A stretch of DNA of 5,231 bases, from the NCBI GenBank assembly GCA_017548175.1, contig JAFYMZ010000043.1, forward strand, positions 1 through 5,231, given 5' to 3'. The notes beneath the pieces are model-generated. The model had not been told where the DNA came from. It made no database searches and worked only from the letters and a program-made list of their open reading frames with translations. Made by a program: the position numbers and the translations under genes. This DNA comes from Clostridia bacterium. GTDB taxonomy: Bacteria; Bacillota_A; Clostridia; Oscillospirales; Butyricicoccaceae. How positions within the stretch are numbered: the stretch's first letter is position 1; every line of letters starts with the position of its first letter. Below are positions 1 through 4,745 of this stretch, one piece after another.

Positions 1-135
1 GAGGCCAACGATGCCCATCTGCTGCCACACGCCTATCTGCACGCGCTGGAGGAGACCGGCGAAGCCGGCTATCGCAGCCAGCTGGCCGTCTATCAGGAGA
101 AATATCTCTCTCCCCTCACCCCCACCGAAGTGTAA
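1..135 (+). CDS. C-terminal fragment of an unidentified protein
   Basis: Frame 1 is open from the first base and ends in TAA at 133-135. It gives 44 residues beginning EANDAHLLPHAYLHALEE and ending SPLTPTEV. Codons are strongly G/C-ending, like the neighbouring clear genes, and the stop is followed within 10 nt by a strong terminator, so this reads as the true end of a gene rather than a chance frame. The fragment is soluble-looking, acidic and probably helical, with no membrane segment. I do not recognise the family and the catalytic part, if any, lies outside the window. An ATG at 11 opens a different frame and does not belong to this gene. Confidence 0.7.
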   Translation, partial: EANDAHLLPHAYLHALEETGEAGYRSQLAVYQEKYLSPLTPTEV

Positions 136-143
136 CCGCAACA

Positions 144-171
144 AAAAAGACCGCCCGACGGCGGTCTTTTT
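144..171. terminator. Bidirectional intrinsic terminator
   Basis: A 7-bp stem GACCGCC/GGCGGTC (149-155 with 160-166) closes a CGAC loop. It is extended by an A-run on the left (144-148) and a T-run on the right (167-171). Either strand gives a GC-rich hairpin followed by U residues. It lies 8 nt after the stop of the upstream + strand gene and 9 nt beyond the stop of the - strand transporter, so it most likely ends both convergent transcripts. Confidence 0.88.
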
Positions 172-180
172 CTTTTGTAT

Positions 181-1524
181 TCAGTTCCACTTAAAGCCGA
201 CCAGACCCATCACATAAATGACGATGACGGCCACAGGCACAAAATATGCGAACACGGGACGCATCCAGTTCTGCAGCTTCAGGCCCTTGCCGGTGTTGAC
301 CTCTGCCATAAAGTTGTCCCAGCCCCAACCGAACTTGCGGTAGCAGCAGAACAGGCAGAACATCAGCGCGCCGATGGGCAGCAGGTTGTAGGACAGGATG
401 AAATCCCACAGATCCAGCACGAAACTATCGTCCGCAAAGGGATGGAAATTACCCAGCACATTGTAGCCCAGCGCGGTGGTGCTGGAGGTGAGGAAAATGC
501 CGATGCCGCAGACGACGCAGCCCTTGGCGCGGCTCCAGCCGGTCATCTCTCGGACGCAGGCCAGAATGTTCTCGAACACCGTCAGCACGGTGGACATGGC
601 GGCAAAGACCATAAACAGGAAGAACACGGTGCCCCACAGGCGGCCGCCTTCCATACTGTTGAACACGGTAGCCATGGTCTCAAACAGCAGGCCGGGGCCC
701 TGCGTGACCTGCAGATTATGGGTGGTGCAAGCCGGGAAGATGATGAGGCCTGCGGTGATGGCCACGAAGGTGTCCAGCGCGATGATGTTGACAGACTCGC
801 CCAGCAGAGAGCGCTCTTTGTCGATGTAGCTGCCGAAGATGGCCATGGAGCCAACGCCCAGACCCAAGGTGAAGAAGGCCTGATTCATTGCGGCCACGAT
901 GACGTTGCCGTTGATTTTGGAAAAGTCGGGCAGCAGATAGAACTTCAGACCCTCTGCGGCGCCTTCCATATTAAAGCTGTTGACGGCCAGTACCACCATC
1001 AGCACCAGCAGCAGCACCATCATATACTTGGTGACGCGCTCCAGACCGCCCTGCAGCTTGAAACTCAGCACCAAAAAGCCCAGCACCACTACGATGGCCA
1101 AAAAGCCGAGGTTGATACCCGGGTTGCTGATCATGGCACCGAAGCCCAGATCGGCAGACTGGCCAATCAGGAACTTCCAGAAGTAGTACAGCATCCAGCC
1201 GGATACCACGGTGTAAAAGCTCATCAGGCACACATTGCCGAACAGTGCCAGATAGCCGTGCCACTGCCACTTTTCACCGGGTTTCTGCAGCTTGTGGTAC
1301 ATACGCACGGGGCTGGCCTGTGCGGCGCGGCCCATAGCCAGTTCCATCACCAGCACAGGCAGGCCCAGCAGCAGCAGGCACAGTACGTACACCAGCACAA
1401 AGCTGCCGCCGCCGTACTGACCGGCCATCCAAGGGAATTTCCACACGTTGCCGCAGCCGATGGCGCAGCCGGCGCTCAACAAAATAAAGCCCAGTCGGGA
1501 AGATAATCTCTCTCTCTCATTCAT
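181..1524 (-). CDS. Sodium-dependent transporter, neurotransmitter:sodium symporter (NSS/SNF) family
   Basis: This is a 447-residue inner-membrane secondary transporter of the LeuT-fold NSS family. Such proteins couple Na+ entry to uptake of amino acids or related solutes; the substrate cannot be read from sequence. The diagnostic unwound TM1 motif GCGNVWKFPW is at residues 23-32, followed by GQYGGGSF at 36-42 and ELAMGR at 61-66. TM6 carries NQAFFTLGLGVGSM (214-227). TM8 has FAAMST (307-312), matching the Na2-site Ala/Thr/Ser cluster. D251 in TM7 is the acidic residue expected of chloride-independent bacterial members (alignment by eye). About 11 TM helices are visible and the chain ends just after TM11, the short bacterial form. 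I chose ATG 1522-1524 because an AG-rich site (GAGAGCGAGG) precedes it and MNERERLSSRLGF is the usual family N-terminus. A TTG at 1591-1593 would extend the frame by 23 codons but lies inside the promoter -35 box. Confidence 0.93.
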   Translation of the reverse strand: MNERERLSSRLGFILLSAGCAIGCGNVWKFPWMAGQYGGGSFVLVYVLCLLLLGLPVLVMELAMGRAAQASPVRMYHKLQKPGEKWQWHGYLALFGNVCLMSFYTVVSGWMLYYFWKFLIGQSADLGFGAMISNPGINLGFLAIVVVLGFLVLSFKLQGGLERVTKYMMVLLLVLMVVLAVNSFNMEGAAEGLKFYLLPDFSKINGNVIVAAMNQAFFTLGLGVGSMAIFGSYIDKERSLLGESVNIIALDTFVAITAGLIIFPACTTHNLQVTQGPGLLFETMATVFNSMEGGRLWGTVFFLFMVFAAMSTVLTVFENILACVREMTGWSRAKGCVVCGIGIFLTSSTTALGYNVLGNFHPFADDSFVLDLWDFILSYNLLPIGALMFCLFCCYRKFGWGWDNFMAEVNTGKGLKLQNWMRPVFAYFVPVAVIVIYVMGLVGFKWN

Positions 1525-1564
1525 ATCCAAATGCCTCGCTCTCTTCAAGAGGTGTATATCCCGT

Positions 1565-1593
1565 ATTTTACCATTTGCGCCGCATAATGTCAA
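1565..1593 (-). promoter_or_regulatory. Sigma-A type promoter of the NSS transporter
   Basis: On the minus strand a perfect -35 TTGACA (1588-1593) is separated by exactly 17 bp from a -10 TAAAAT (1565-1570; 5 of 6 matches). Transcription should begin near 1558, giving a leader of about 33 nt before the ATG at 1524. The position supports the shorter start chosen for the transporter. Confidence 0.82.
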
Positions 1594-1645
1594 AGGAATC
1601 CTGTATTTTCACGCCCTTTCTGTGGGCATACAGCCCCGCAACCCC

Positions 1646-1674
1646 TTGCGTTTTCTGGTATTTTATGGTATCTT
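1646..1674 (+). promoter_or_regulatory. Weak candidate promoter for the ClC gene
   Basis: TTGCGT (1646-1651) and TATCTT (1669-1674) are spaced 17 bp apart, matching consensus at 3 and 4 of 6 positions. It is the best-spaced candidate I see between the divergent transporter genes, but it is weak. The true promoter could lie elsewhere in 1594-1737. Confidence 0.25.
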
Positions 1675-1696
1675 GGACAAGCTTCACTGCTTTTTT

Positions 1697-1710
1697 CGCG
1701 GTTTTCCGCG
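1697..1710 (+). other. Small hairpin in the ClC gene leader
   Basis: CGCGG-TTTT-CCGCG forms a 5-bp GC stem with a T4 loop. It is preceded by T6 and ends 14 nt before the ribosome binding site of the ClC gene. No T-run follows it on the + strand, so it is not a terminator. It may simply structure the 5' leader. It does not resemble a riboswitch that I recognise. Confidence 0.3.
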
Positions 1711-1737
1711 CAGTTCATCATTTTGGAGGGATCCCAC

Positions 1738-3027
1738 ATGACTTGGGAACGCAAACATATCATCCTCGTGGGCAAGAGTCTGCTGGTGGGCAGCATTGCT
1801 TCGCTGTCTGCCATCGCCTACCGCGCAGTACTGGGCGAAGCCGACCACCTGCGCCACGAGATCTTCGCCTTTGCCGACTCGCCGCTGCGCATCGCGCTGC
1901 TGTTTCTCTTCCTGCTGCTGGTAGGTCTGGTCACCGGCCGCATCACCGAAAGCGAGCCGCTCATCAAGGGCAGCGGCATTCCCCAGCTGGAAGGCCAGTT
2001 CCACGGCCACTTCTCCCCCAAGCCGCTGGCCGTGCTCATCAAGAAGTTCATTGCCGGCACCTTGGGCATCGTCTGCGGTCTGTCGCTGGGCCGCGAAGGC
2101 CCCTCCATTCAGTTGGGCGCCATGTCCGGTCAGTTGGTCAGCAGCCGCCTGCCCAAATCCGAGGAAGAGGACAACAAACTGCTGCTGTTGTGCGGCGCCT
2201 GCGCCGGTCTGGCCGCCGCCTTTAACGCGCCGCTGGCCGGCGTGGCCTTTGCGCTGGAGGAGACCTATAAGAAGATCACCCCCAAAATCGTGCTGGCCGC
2301 CGCCACCGCTTCCATCGCCGCCGACATTGTTTCCAAACTGTTCTTCGGTAAGGAAACGGCGCTGAACCTGCCGCAGGTGGACACGCTGCCCCTGTCCCTC
2401 TTCTTCCTGTATCCCATCGTGGGCATCGTTTGCGGCTGCTTTGGCGCGCTGTTCAACAAGACGCTGATGTCCACCCAGAAACTGTACAAGAAACTGCCCC
2501 TGCGCGATACCTATCGCATCGCCATCCCCTTCCTGCTGGCCGGCGTGTTTGGCCTGCTGATGCCCGAAGTGCTGGGCGGCGGTCATCACATCGTCACCGA
2601 GTTGTCCGGTGTGGGGATGGCACTGGGCGCCATGCTGATTTTGCTGGTGGGCAAGTTCGTGTTCACCATGCTCTGCTTCTGCTCCGGCGCACCCGGCGGC
2701 ATCTTCTTCCCGCTGCTGGTGCTGGGCGCACTGGCCGGCGGCATCATCGGCAGCGGTGCCTGCGCCGCGCTGGGACTGCCCGAGGGCTACGCCATCAACT
2801 TCCTGCTGCTGGGCATGGCCGGTCTGTTTGCCGGCATCGTCCGCGCACCCATTACGGGCATCATTCTGGTGGCGGAAATGTCCGGTTCGCTGACCCAGTT
2901 CACCGGATTGGTTCTGGTGTCGCTGGTGTCTGCCCTGGTGGCCAACATGCTGGGCAGCAAGCCTGTTTATGACGAGCTGCTGGAGAATATGCTGCGCGAC
3001 CGCGCCAAGGCCGCAGAGCAAAAATAA
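1738..3027 (+). CDS. ClC-family voltage-gated chloride channel / H+-Cl- antiporter
   Basis: A 429-residue integral membrane protein that should move Cl- across the cytoplasmic membrane. All signature elements are present: GSGIP at 78-82 (Cl- site serine S79), GREGP at 118-122 with gating glutamate E120, NAPLAG followed by the pair E174-E175, GGIFFP around 320-325, and Y411 in KPVYDELL. The internal glutamate matching E203 of E. coli ClC-ec1 is retained (E175), which favours a 2Cl-/H+ exchanger over a passive channel. The chain stops about 18 residues after Y411, so there is no C-terminal CBS or TrkA_C regulatory domain. ATG 1738 is chosen because GGAGGG (1725-1730) sits 7 nt upstream. An in-frame TTG at 1723 would overlap that binding site. 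The gene appears monocistronic, with its own terminator 15 nt downstream. Codon use is strongly G/C-ending. Confidence 0.94.
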   Translation: MTWERKHIILVGKSLLVGSIASLSAIAYRAVLGEADHLRHEIFAFADSPLRIALLFLFLLLVGLVTGRITESEPLIKGSGIPQLEGQFHGHFSPKPLAVLIKKFIAGTLGIVCGLSLGREGPSIQLGAMSGQLVSSRLPKSEEEDNKLLLLCGACAGLAAAFNAPLAGVAFALEETYKKITPKIVLAAATASIAADIVSKLFFGKETALNLPQVDTLPLSLFFLYPIVGIVCGCFGALFNKTLMSTQKLYKKLPLRDTYRIAIPFLLAGVFGLLMPEVLGGGHHIVTELSGVGMALGAMLILLVGKFVFTMLCFCSGAPGGIFFPLLVLGALAGGIIGSGACAALGLPEGYAINFLLLGMAGLFAGIVRAPITGIILVAEMSGSLTQFTGLVLVSLVSALVANMLGSKPVYDELLENMLRDRAKAAEQK

Positions 3028-3041
3028 CAAGGATCCCAAAG

Positions 3042-3071
3042 AAAAAACGCACCCGACGGGGTGCGTTTTTT
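3042..3071. terminator. Bidirectional intrinsic terminator
   Basis: CGCACCC/GGGTGCG (3048-3054 with 3059-3065) closes a GACG loop, flanked by A6 (3042-3047) and T6 (3066-3071). It lies between the convergent ClC gene, which stops at 3027, and the small membrane protein gene, whose stop is at 3094. It works in both directions and probably serves both. Confidence 0.9.
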
Positions 3072-3093
3072 GTATGCAATTGCGTTTGCAGGG

Positions 3094-3438
3094 TTATCTG
3101 CACAAAAGCGCGCTGACCAGCATCATCACGCCGCCAAGCAGGAAAAAGACGATGCTGACCCGATGACCCAAAAACTGCTTCACAAAGATCGCCACATAGT
3201 TGAACAGGCCGACGCCAACAAAGAATCCGCCGATCACACCCAGCACGACCCAGCCGCTGCCGGTACCCACCAGCACAGCAAACAGGACCGGCGGCAGAAC
3301 CAGCACGGCAATGCCCAGCAGTGCCATCAGCAACGGTGCAAACCAAGGACGGTTCTGGATTTTGGCTGCAGCGCGCGCCTCTTTGTTCTTCTTATAGTAG
3401 TCCCCGGAATGTCTCTTTTGATATTTCTTTTTGCTCAT
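3094..3438 (-). CDS. Small three-helix membrane protein of unknown function
   Basis: This encodes a 114-residue protein with a very basic, soluble N-terminus (MSKKKYQKRHSGDYYKKNKE, then ARAAAKIQNR to residue 30). Three hydrophobic segments follow, at about 33-58, 62-86 and 92-113, and the chain ends LLCR. The Lys/Arg-rich tail before TM1 predicts a cytoplasmic N-terminus by the positive-inside rule. Segments 2 and 3 are Gly/Val-rich and could pack tightly. ATG 3436-3438 is supported by AAGGGTG about 5 nt upstream and by a good promoter at 3477-3505. It is an independent transcription unit that converges on the ClC gene. I do not recognise the family and no catalytic motif is visible, so no function is assigned. 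Reality as a gene rests on promoter, ribosome binding site, start and terminator all agreeing. Confidence 0.8.
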   Translation of the reverse strand: MSKKKYQKRHSGDYYKKNKEARAAAKIQNRPWFAPLLMALLGIAVLVLPPVLFAVLVGTGSGWVVLGVIGGFFVGVGLFNYVAIFVKQFLGHRVSIVFFLLGGVMMLVSALLCR

Positions 3439-3476
3439 ACGATCACCCTTCTGCGATAAGATTCATAACAAAATCC

Positions 3477-3505
3477 ACTATACCACACAAGCGGAAAAAT
3501 CGCAA
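3477..3505 (-). promoter_or_regulatory. Promoter of the small membrane protein gene
   Basis: On the minus strand TTGCGA (3500-3505; 4 of 6) and TATAGT (3477-3482; 5 of 6) are separated by 17 bp. Transcription should start near 3470, about 32 nt before the ATG at 3438. Confidence 0.65.
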
Positions 3506-3534
3506 CCATCGGCGGGAAATGTTGTAGAAAACAA

Positions 3535-3558
3535 AAAGCACTGCTTTCGCAGTGCTTT
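3535..3558 (-). terminator. Intrinsic terminator downstream of the tmRNA 3'-end copy
   Basis: A perfect 10-bp stem AAAGCACTGC/GCAGTGCTTT encloses a 4-nt loop. Read on the minus strand the loop is GAAA, a GNRA tetraloop, and the stem is followed by a T-rich stretch (TTGTTTTC), so the minus direction is favoured. The + strand also has CCTTTTT after the stem, so some bidirectional activity is possible. On the minus strand it lies directly after the partial tmRNA 3'-end copy at 3565-3585. Confidence 0.7.
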
Positions 3559-3564
3559 CCTTTT

Positions 3565-3585
3565 TGGTGGAGGCGAGGGGAGTCG
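3565..3585 (-). repeat. 21-bp direct repeat of the tmRNA 3' end (second copy)
   Basis: These 21 bases are identical to 3720-3740, the acceptor-stem 3' strand, CCA end and start of the T-arm of ssrA, in the same orientation. Identity stops abruptly at 3586. The start-to-start distance is 155 bp. No 5' acceptor partner or tRNA fold accompanies this copy, so it is a fragment, not a second tmRNA. Possible origins are an attachment-site scar at the ssrA 3' end, a local duplication, or the end of a dispersed palindromic repeat that resembles the tmRNA terminus. Confidence 0.85.
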
Positions 3586-3663
3586 CCCGGCTGCGGCCGG
3601 AGCGGTGGCGCGAGAAAACAGTCCCCCGGACTGTTTTCTAACACGCGCCCACGGGCTCCCCTC
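3575..3663. repeat. Palindromic multi-hairpin element
   Basis: Nested inverted repeats fill this 89-bp stretch. The ends are GAGGGGAG (3575-3582) and CTCCCCTC (3656-3663). Inside these are CCCG (3586-3589) with CGGG (3652-3655), then GGCGCG (3607-3612) with CGCGCC (3644-3649). At the centre is a perfect 12-bp stem AGAAAACAGTCC/GGACTGTTTTCT (3613-3624 with 3628-3639) on a 3-nt loop. A side hairpin CCGGC-TGCG-GCCGG occupies 3587-3600. The design is that of a REP- or MITE-like intergenic palindrome with no coding capacity. Its left terminal repeat overlaps the tmRNA 3'-end copy. Whether it is dispersed in the genome cannot be seen from one copy. Confidence 0.65.
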
Positions 3664-3685
3664 TGCCTGTCAAAGCCATACCAAT

Positions 3686-3717
3686 AAAAAAACACACCCT
3701 TGCGGGTGTGCTTTTTT
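3686..3717 (-). terminator. Intrinsic terminator of ssrA
   Basis: On the minus strand the stem CACACCC/GGGTGTG (3704-3710 with 3693-3699) closes a GCAA tetraloop and is followed by T7 (3686-3692). The hairpin begins about 9 nt beyond the encoded CCA end of the tmRNA, where transcription of the smpB-ssrA unit should stop before 3' trimming. Confidence 0.9.
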
Positions 3718-3946
3718 ATTGGTGGAGGCGAGGGGAGTCGAACCCCTGTCCGAAAACCTATCCACAAGTCCTTCTCCGGGCGCAGGCGATTTTTAACATT
3801 CCCTTACCGCAAAGACAGTCGCCAGACTTTACGATTCGGTAGCTTCATGATGCATGGTACACGCAAAGCTTAGTGTACGCACGGACGCCACTAATCCACG
3901 CCTTTATCCGATTCGTGGCCCTACCGGCAAAGACGGCCGCCTTTAA

Positions 3947-3994
3947 TTAGGCAGCGTAACAATATTCAGTATTGTTATTTAATTTATAAAGTAC
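3947..3994 (-). other. tmRNA proteolysis-tag reading frame
   Basis: The frame ending at the helix-5 TAA reads back as NNNTEYCYAA, and is open further upstream as VLYKL. E. coli tmRNA resumes about 10 nt after PK1. Here GTA at 3992-3994 (9 nt after PK1) or CTT at 3989-3991 (12 nt) fits that spacing, giving a tag of up to 15 codons, VLYKLNNNTEYCYAA. Starting at AAT 3977-3979 gives a usual 10-codon tag but needs a 24-nt gap. The stop and final Ala-Ala are secure; the resume codon is not. Confidence 0.6.
3957..3977 (-). repeat. Perfect hairpin inside the tmRNA tag region
   Basis: TAACAATA and TATTGTTA form a perfect 8-bp A/T-rich stem with a 5-nt loop, covering most codons of the tag. This portion of tmRNA is generally regarded as largely single-stranded up to helix 5. 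Confidence 0.7.
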
Positions 3995-4074
3995 CCATTT
4001 TATAGAGGCTGGGCGCCTCTGCCCGCTAAACCTGATTCAAAATCCCCGTCGAAACCTTTACGCCCCCATTTCGG

Positions 4075-4092
4075 GCAACCGTTACCGGTTGC
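4075..4092 (-). other. Hairpin spanning the smpB stop, upstream of the tmRNA 5' end
   Basis: GCAACCG (4075-4081) and CGGTTGC (4086-4092) form a 7-bp stem with a 4-nt loop that contains the smpB stop codon. It ends 7 nt before the mature tmRNA 5' end on the minus strand. No T-run follows, so it is not a terminator. It could position a processing cut between the mRNA and tmRNA parts of the transcript. Confidence 0.5.
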
Positions 4093-4546
4093 GCTCTTTC
4101 ATGGTGCGGTCCATCTCCCGGACGGCATCCCGTCGGGCGGTGGATTCGCGTTTGTCGTGGAGTTTTTTACCCTTGCACAGACCCATCTCCAGCTTTACCC
4201 GGCTGCCCTTGAAGTACAGCGACAGGGGGATCAGCGAGTAGCCGTCCTGTTTTACCAAACCGAACAGGCGGTTGATCTCCCGGCGATGCATCAGCAGCTT
4301 GCGCTGCCGCATGGGGTCCCGGTTAAAGATGTTGCCCTTTTCATAGGGCGAGATGTGCATGCTGATGACGAACAGTTCGCCATCCTTGATGATGCAGTAG
4401 GAATCCTTCAGGTTCACCGTGCCGGCACGGAGGCTTTTGACCTCGGTACCTGCCAGTGCGATGCCGCACTCAAAGGTATCCTCCACGAAATAGTCGTGCC
4501 GCGCCTTTCGGTTGACGGCAATCACTTTGGTTCCGGTCTTTTCCAC
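4082..4546 (-). CDS. smpB: SsrA-binding protein SmpB
   Basis: A 154-residue RNA-binding protein that escorts alanyl-tmRNA to ribosomes stalled on broken messages and occupies the place of the missing codon-anticodon helix. The family hallmarks are all visible: [20 protein letters not shown] (12-31), [10 protein letters not shown] (33-42), HISPYEKGN (64-72) and [10 protein letters not shown] (82-91). The GKKLHDKRE motif (126-134) is followed by a basic C-terminal tail that becomes helical in the ribosomal mRNA channel. GTG 4544-4546 is chosen as start because AGGGAG lies 9 nt upstream and 154 residues is the normal family length. An in-frame ATG at 4681 would add 45 residues unlike any SmpB and would start upstream of the promoter. 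It is followed 14 nt later by ssrA, so both partners of trans-translation are made from one transcript. Confidence 0.96.
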   Translation of the reverse strand: MEKTGTKVIAVNRKARHDYFVEDTFECGIALAGTEVKSLRAGTVNLKDSYCIIKDGELFVISMHISPYEKGNIFNRDPMRQRKLLMHRREINRLFGLVKQDGYSLIPLSLYFKGSRVKLEMGLCKGKKLHDKRESTARRDAVREMDRTMKERNR

Positions 4547-4571
4547 AGCTCGGCACTCCCTTCTGTCAGTA

Positions 4572-4591
4572 TTCCACCCAATTGGGTGGAA
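4572..4591. promoter_or_regulatory. Perfect 20-bp palindrome at the smpB transcription start (possible operator)
   Basis: TTCCACCCAATTGGGTGGAA is a perfect 20-bp palindrome. It begins 4 bp after the smpB -10 box, so it covers the predicted +1 and the first ~20 transcribed bases. This is a classic position for a repressor site. As RNA it would form an 8-bp stem with an AAUU loop at the extreme 5' end, which could instead protect the transcript. The sequence alone does not decide between these. Confidence 0.65.
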
Positions 4592-4595
4592 ATGT

Positions 4596-4624
4596 ATTAT
4601 ACTCCAACCGTCGGGGAAAGTCAA
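4596..4624 (-). promoter_or_regulatory. Sigma-A type promoter of smpB-ssrA
   Basis: On the minus strand TTGACT (4619-4624; 5 of 6) is followed after exactly 17 bp by a perfect TATAAT (4596-4601). The predicted start is near 4589, giving a leader of about 43 nt to the GTG at 4546. This is among the strongest promoters in the window, as expected for an abundant RNA. Confidence 0.88.
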
Positions 4625-4735
4625 GGGTCGGGCCGTTTGATCCCAATTTCCTTTTGGAATGACGGGTTCTGATTTCAACAACCATTGATATGAACAGAAA
4701 AATATGATAAAAATAAACTAAAGATAAATCGGATT

Positions 4736-4745
4736 TGTTCGAACA
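4736..4745. repeat. 10-bp palindrome upstream of the merR-type gene
   Basis: TGTTCGAACA is a perfect palindrome, flanked by the imperfectly placed inverted pair GGATT (4731-4735) and AATCC (4748-4752). It lies 27 bp upstream of the -35 box of the divergent regulator gene. It could bind another regulator or be chance in an A/T-rich spacer. Confidence 0.3.

Larger units (their letters stand above)
3720..4067 (-). ncRNA. ssrA: Transfer-messenger RNA (tmRNA, SsrA)
   Basis: A 348-nt one-piece tmRNA, which with SmpB frees stalled ribosomes and tags the nascent peptide for proteolysis. The 5' end GGGGGCG (4067-4061) pairs with CGCCTCC before an encoded ACCA, giving a 7-bp acceptor stem with a G-U at the third pair, the alanine identity element. 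The conserved 5' block GTAAAGGTTTCGACGGGGAT and a T-arm with GGGGTTCGACTCCCC are present. Pseudoknot PK1 is clear: GGGC/GCCC (4021-4024 with 4011-4014) interleaved with AGAGGC/GCCTCT (4015-4020 with 4004-4009). The tag frame ends in TAA at 3947-3949, within the loop of helix 5 (GCTGCC/GGCGGC), as in E. coli. The conserved TTAGTGGCGTCCGTGCG block lies near 3885. The gene starts 14 nt after smpB with no promoter of its own visible, so co-transcription and RNase P processing are likely. Confidence 0.97.

Noticed and set aside
175..1506. Long + strand open frame opposite the NSS transporter
   Set aside because: It translates to a His/Gln/Ala-rich low-complexity protein with no domain, and is an antisense shadow caused by the codon bias of the real gene, which has full NSS motifs.
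1525..1593. Upstream TTG start extending the NSS transporter by 23 residues
   Set aside because: The TTG is part of the -35 box TTGACA and would not be transcribed. The added residues do not look like an NSS N-terminus.
1594..1737. Fluoride riboswitch controlling the ClC gene
   Set aside because: The leader is short and shows only a 5-bp hairpin, without the conserved crcB-motif core. The protein has the GSGIP serine typical of Cl- transporters rather than the form seen in fluoride-exporting ClC proteins.
1684..3039. Long minus-strand open frame opposite the ClC gene
   Set aside because: It is Gln/Gly/Ala-rich with no recognisable fold. The + strand carries every ClC signature motif, plus ribosome binding site and terminator.
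3565..3661. A tRNA or second tmRNA ending at the 21-bp repeat copy
   Set aside because: No 5' acceptor strand pairs with CGCCTCC at a suitable distance, and no T-, D- or anticodon arm can be drawn. Only the 3' fragment is present.
3431..3796. Open frames on both strands across the repeat patch and tmRNA 3' end
   Set aside because: The peptides (for example ...VEARGVEPLSE...) are simply translations of terminators, the palindromic element and the tmRNA acceptor/T-arm, a common false gene call.
4157..4672. Open frame antisense to smpB
   Set aside because: It lies wholly opposite the conserved smpB coding region and runs through its promoter, with no convincing start signals.
4547..4681. Upstream ATG start extending SmpB by 45 residues
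   Set aside because: It would begin upstream of the TTGACT/TATAAT promoter, and the extension is translation of promoter and palindrome DNA. SmpB is normally about 150-160 residues.
4736..4745. LexA/SOS box
   Set aside because: Gram-positive LexA sites have the order GAAC-N4-GTTC; here it is GTTC directly joined to GAAC, so it does not match.
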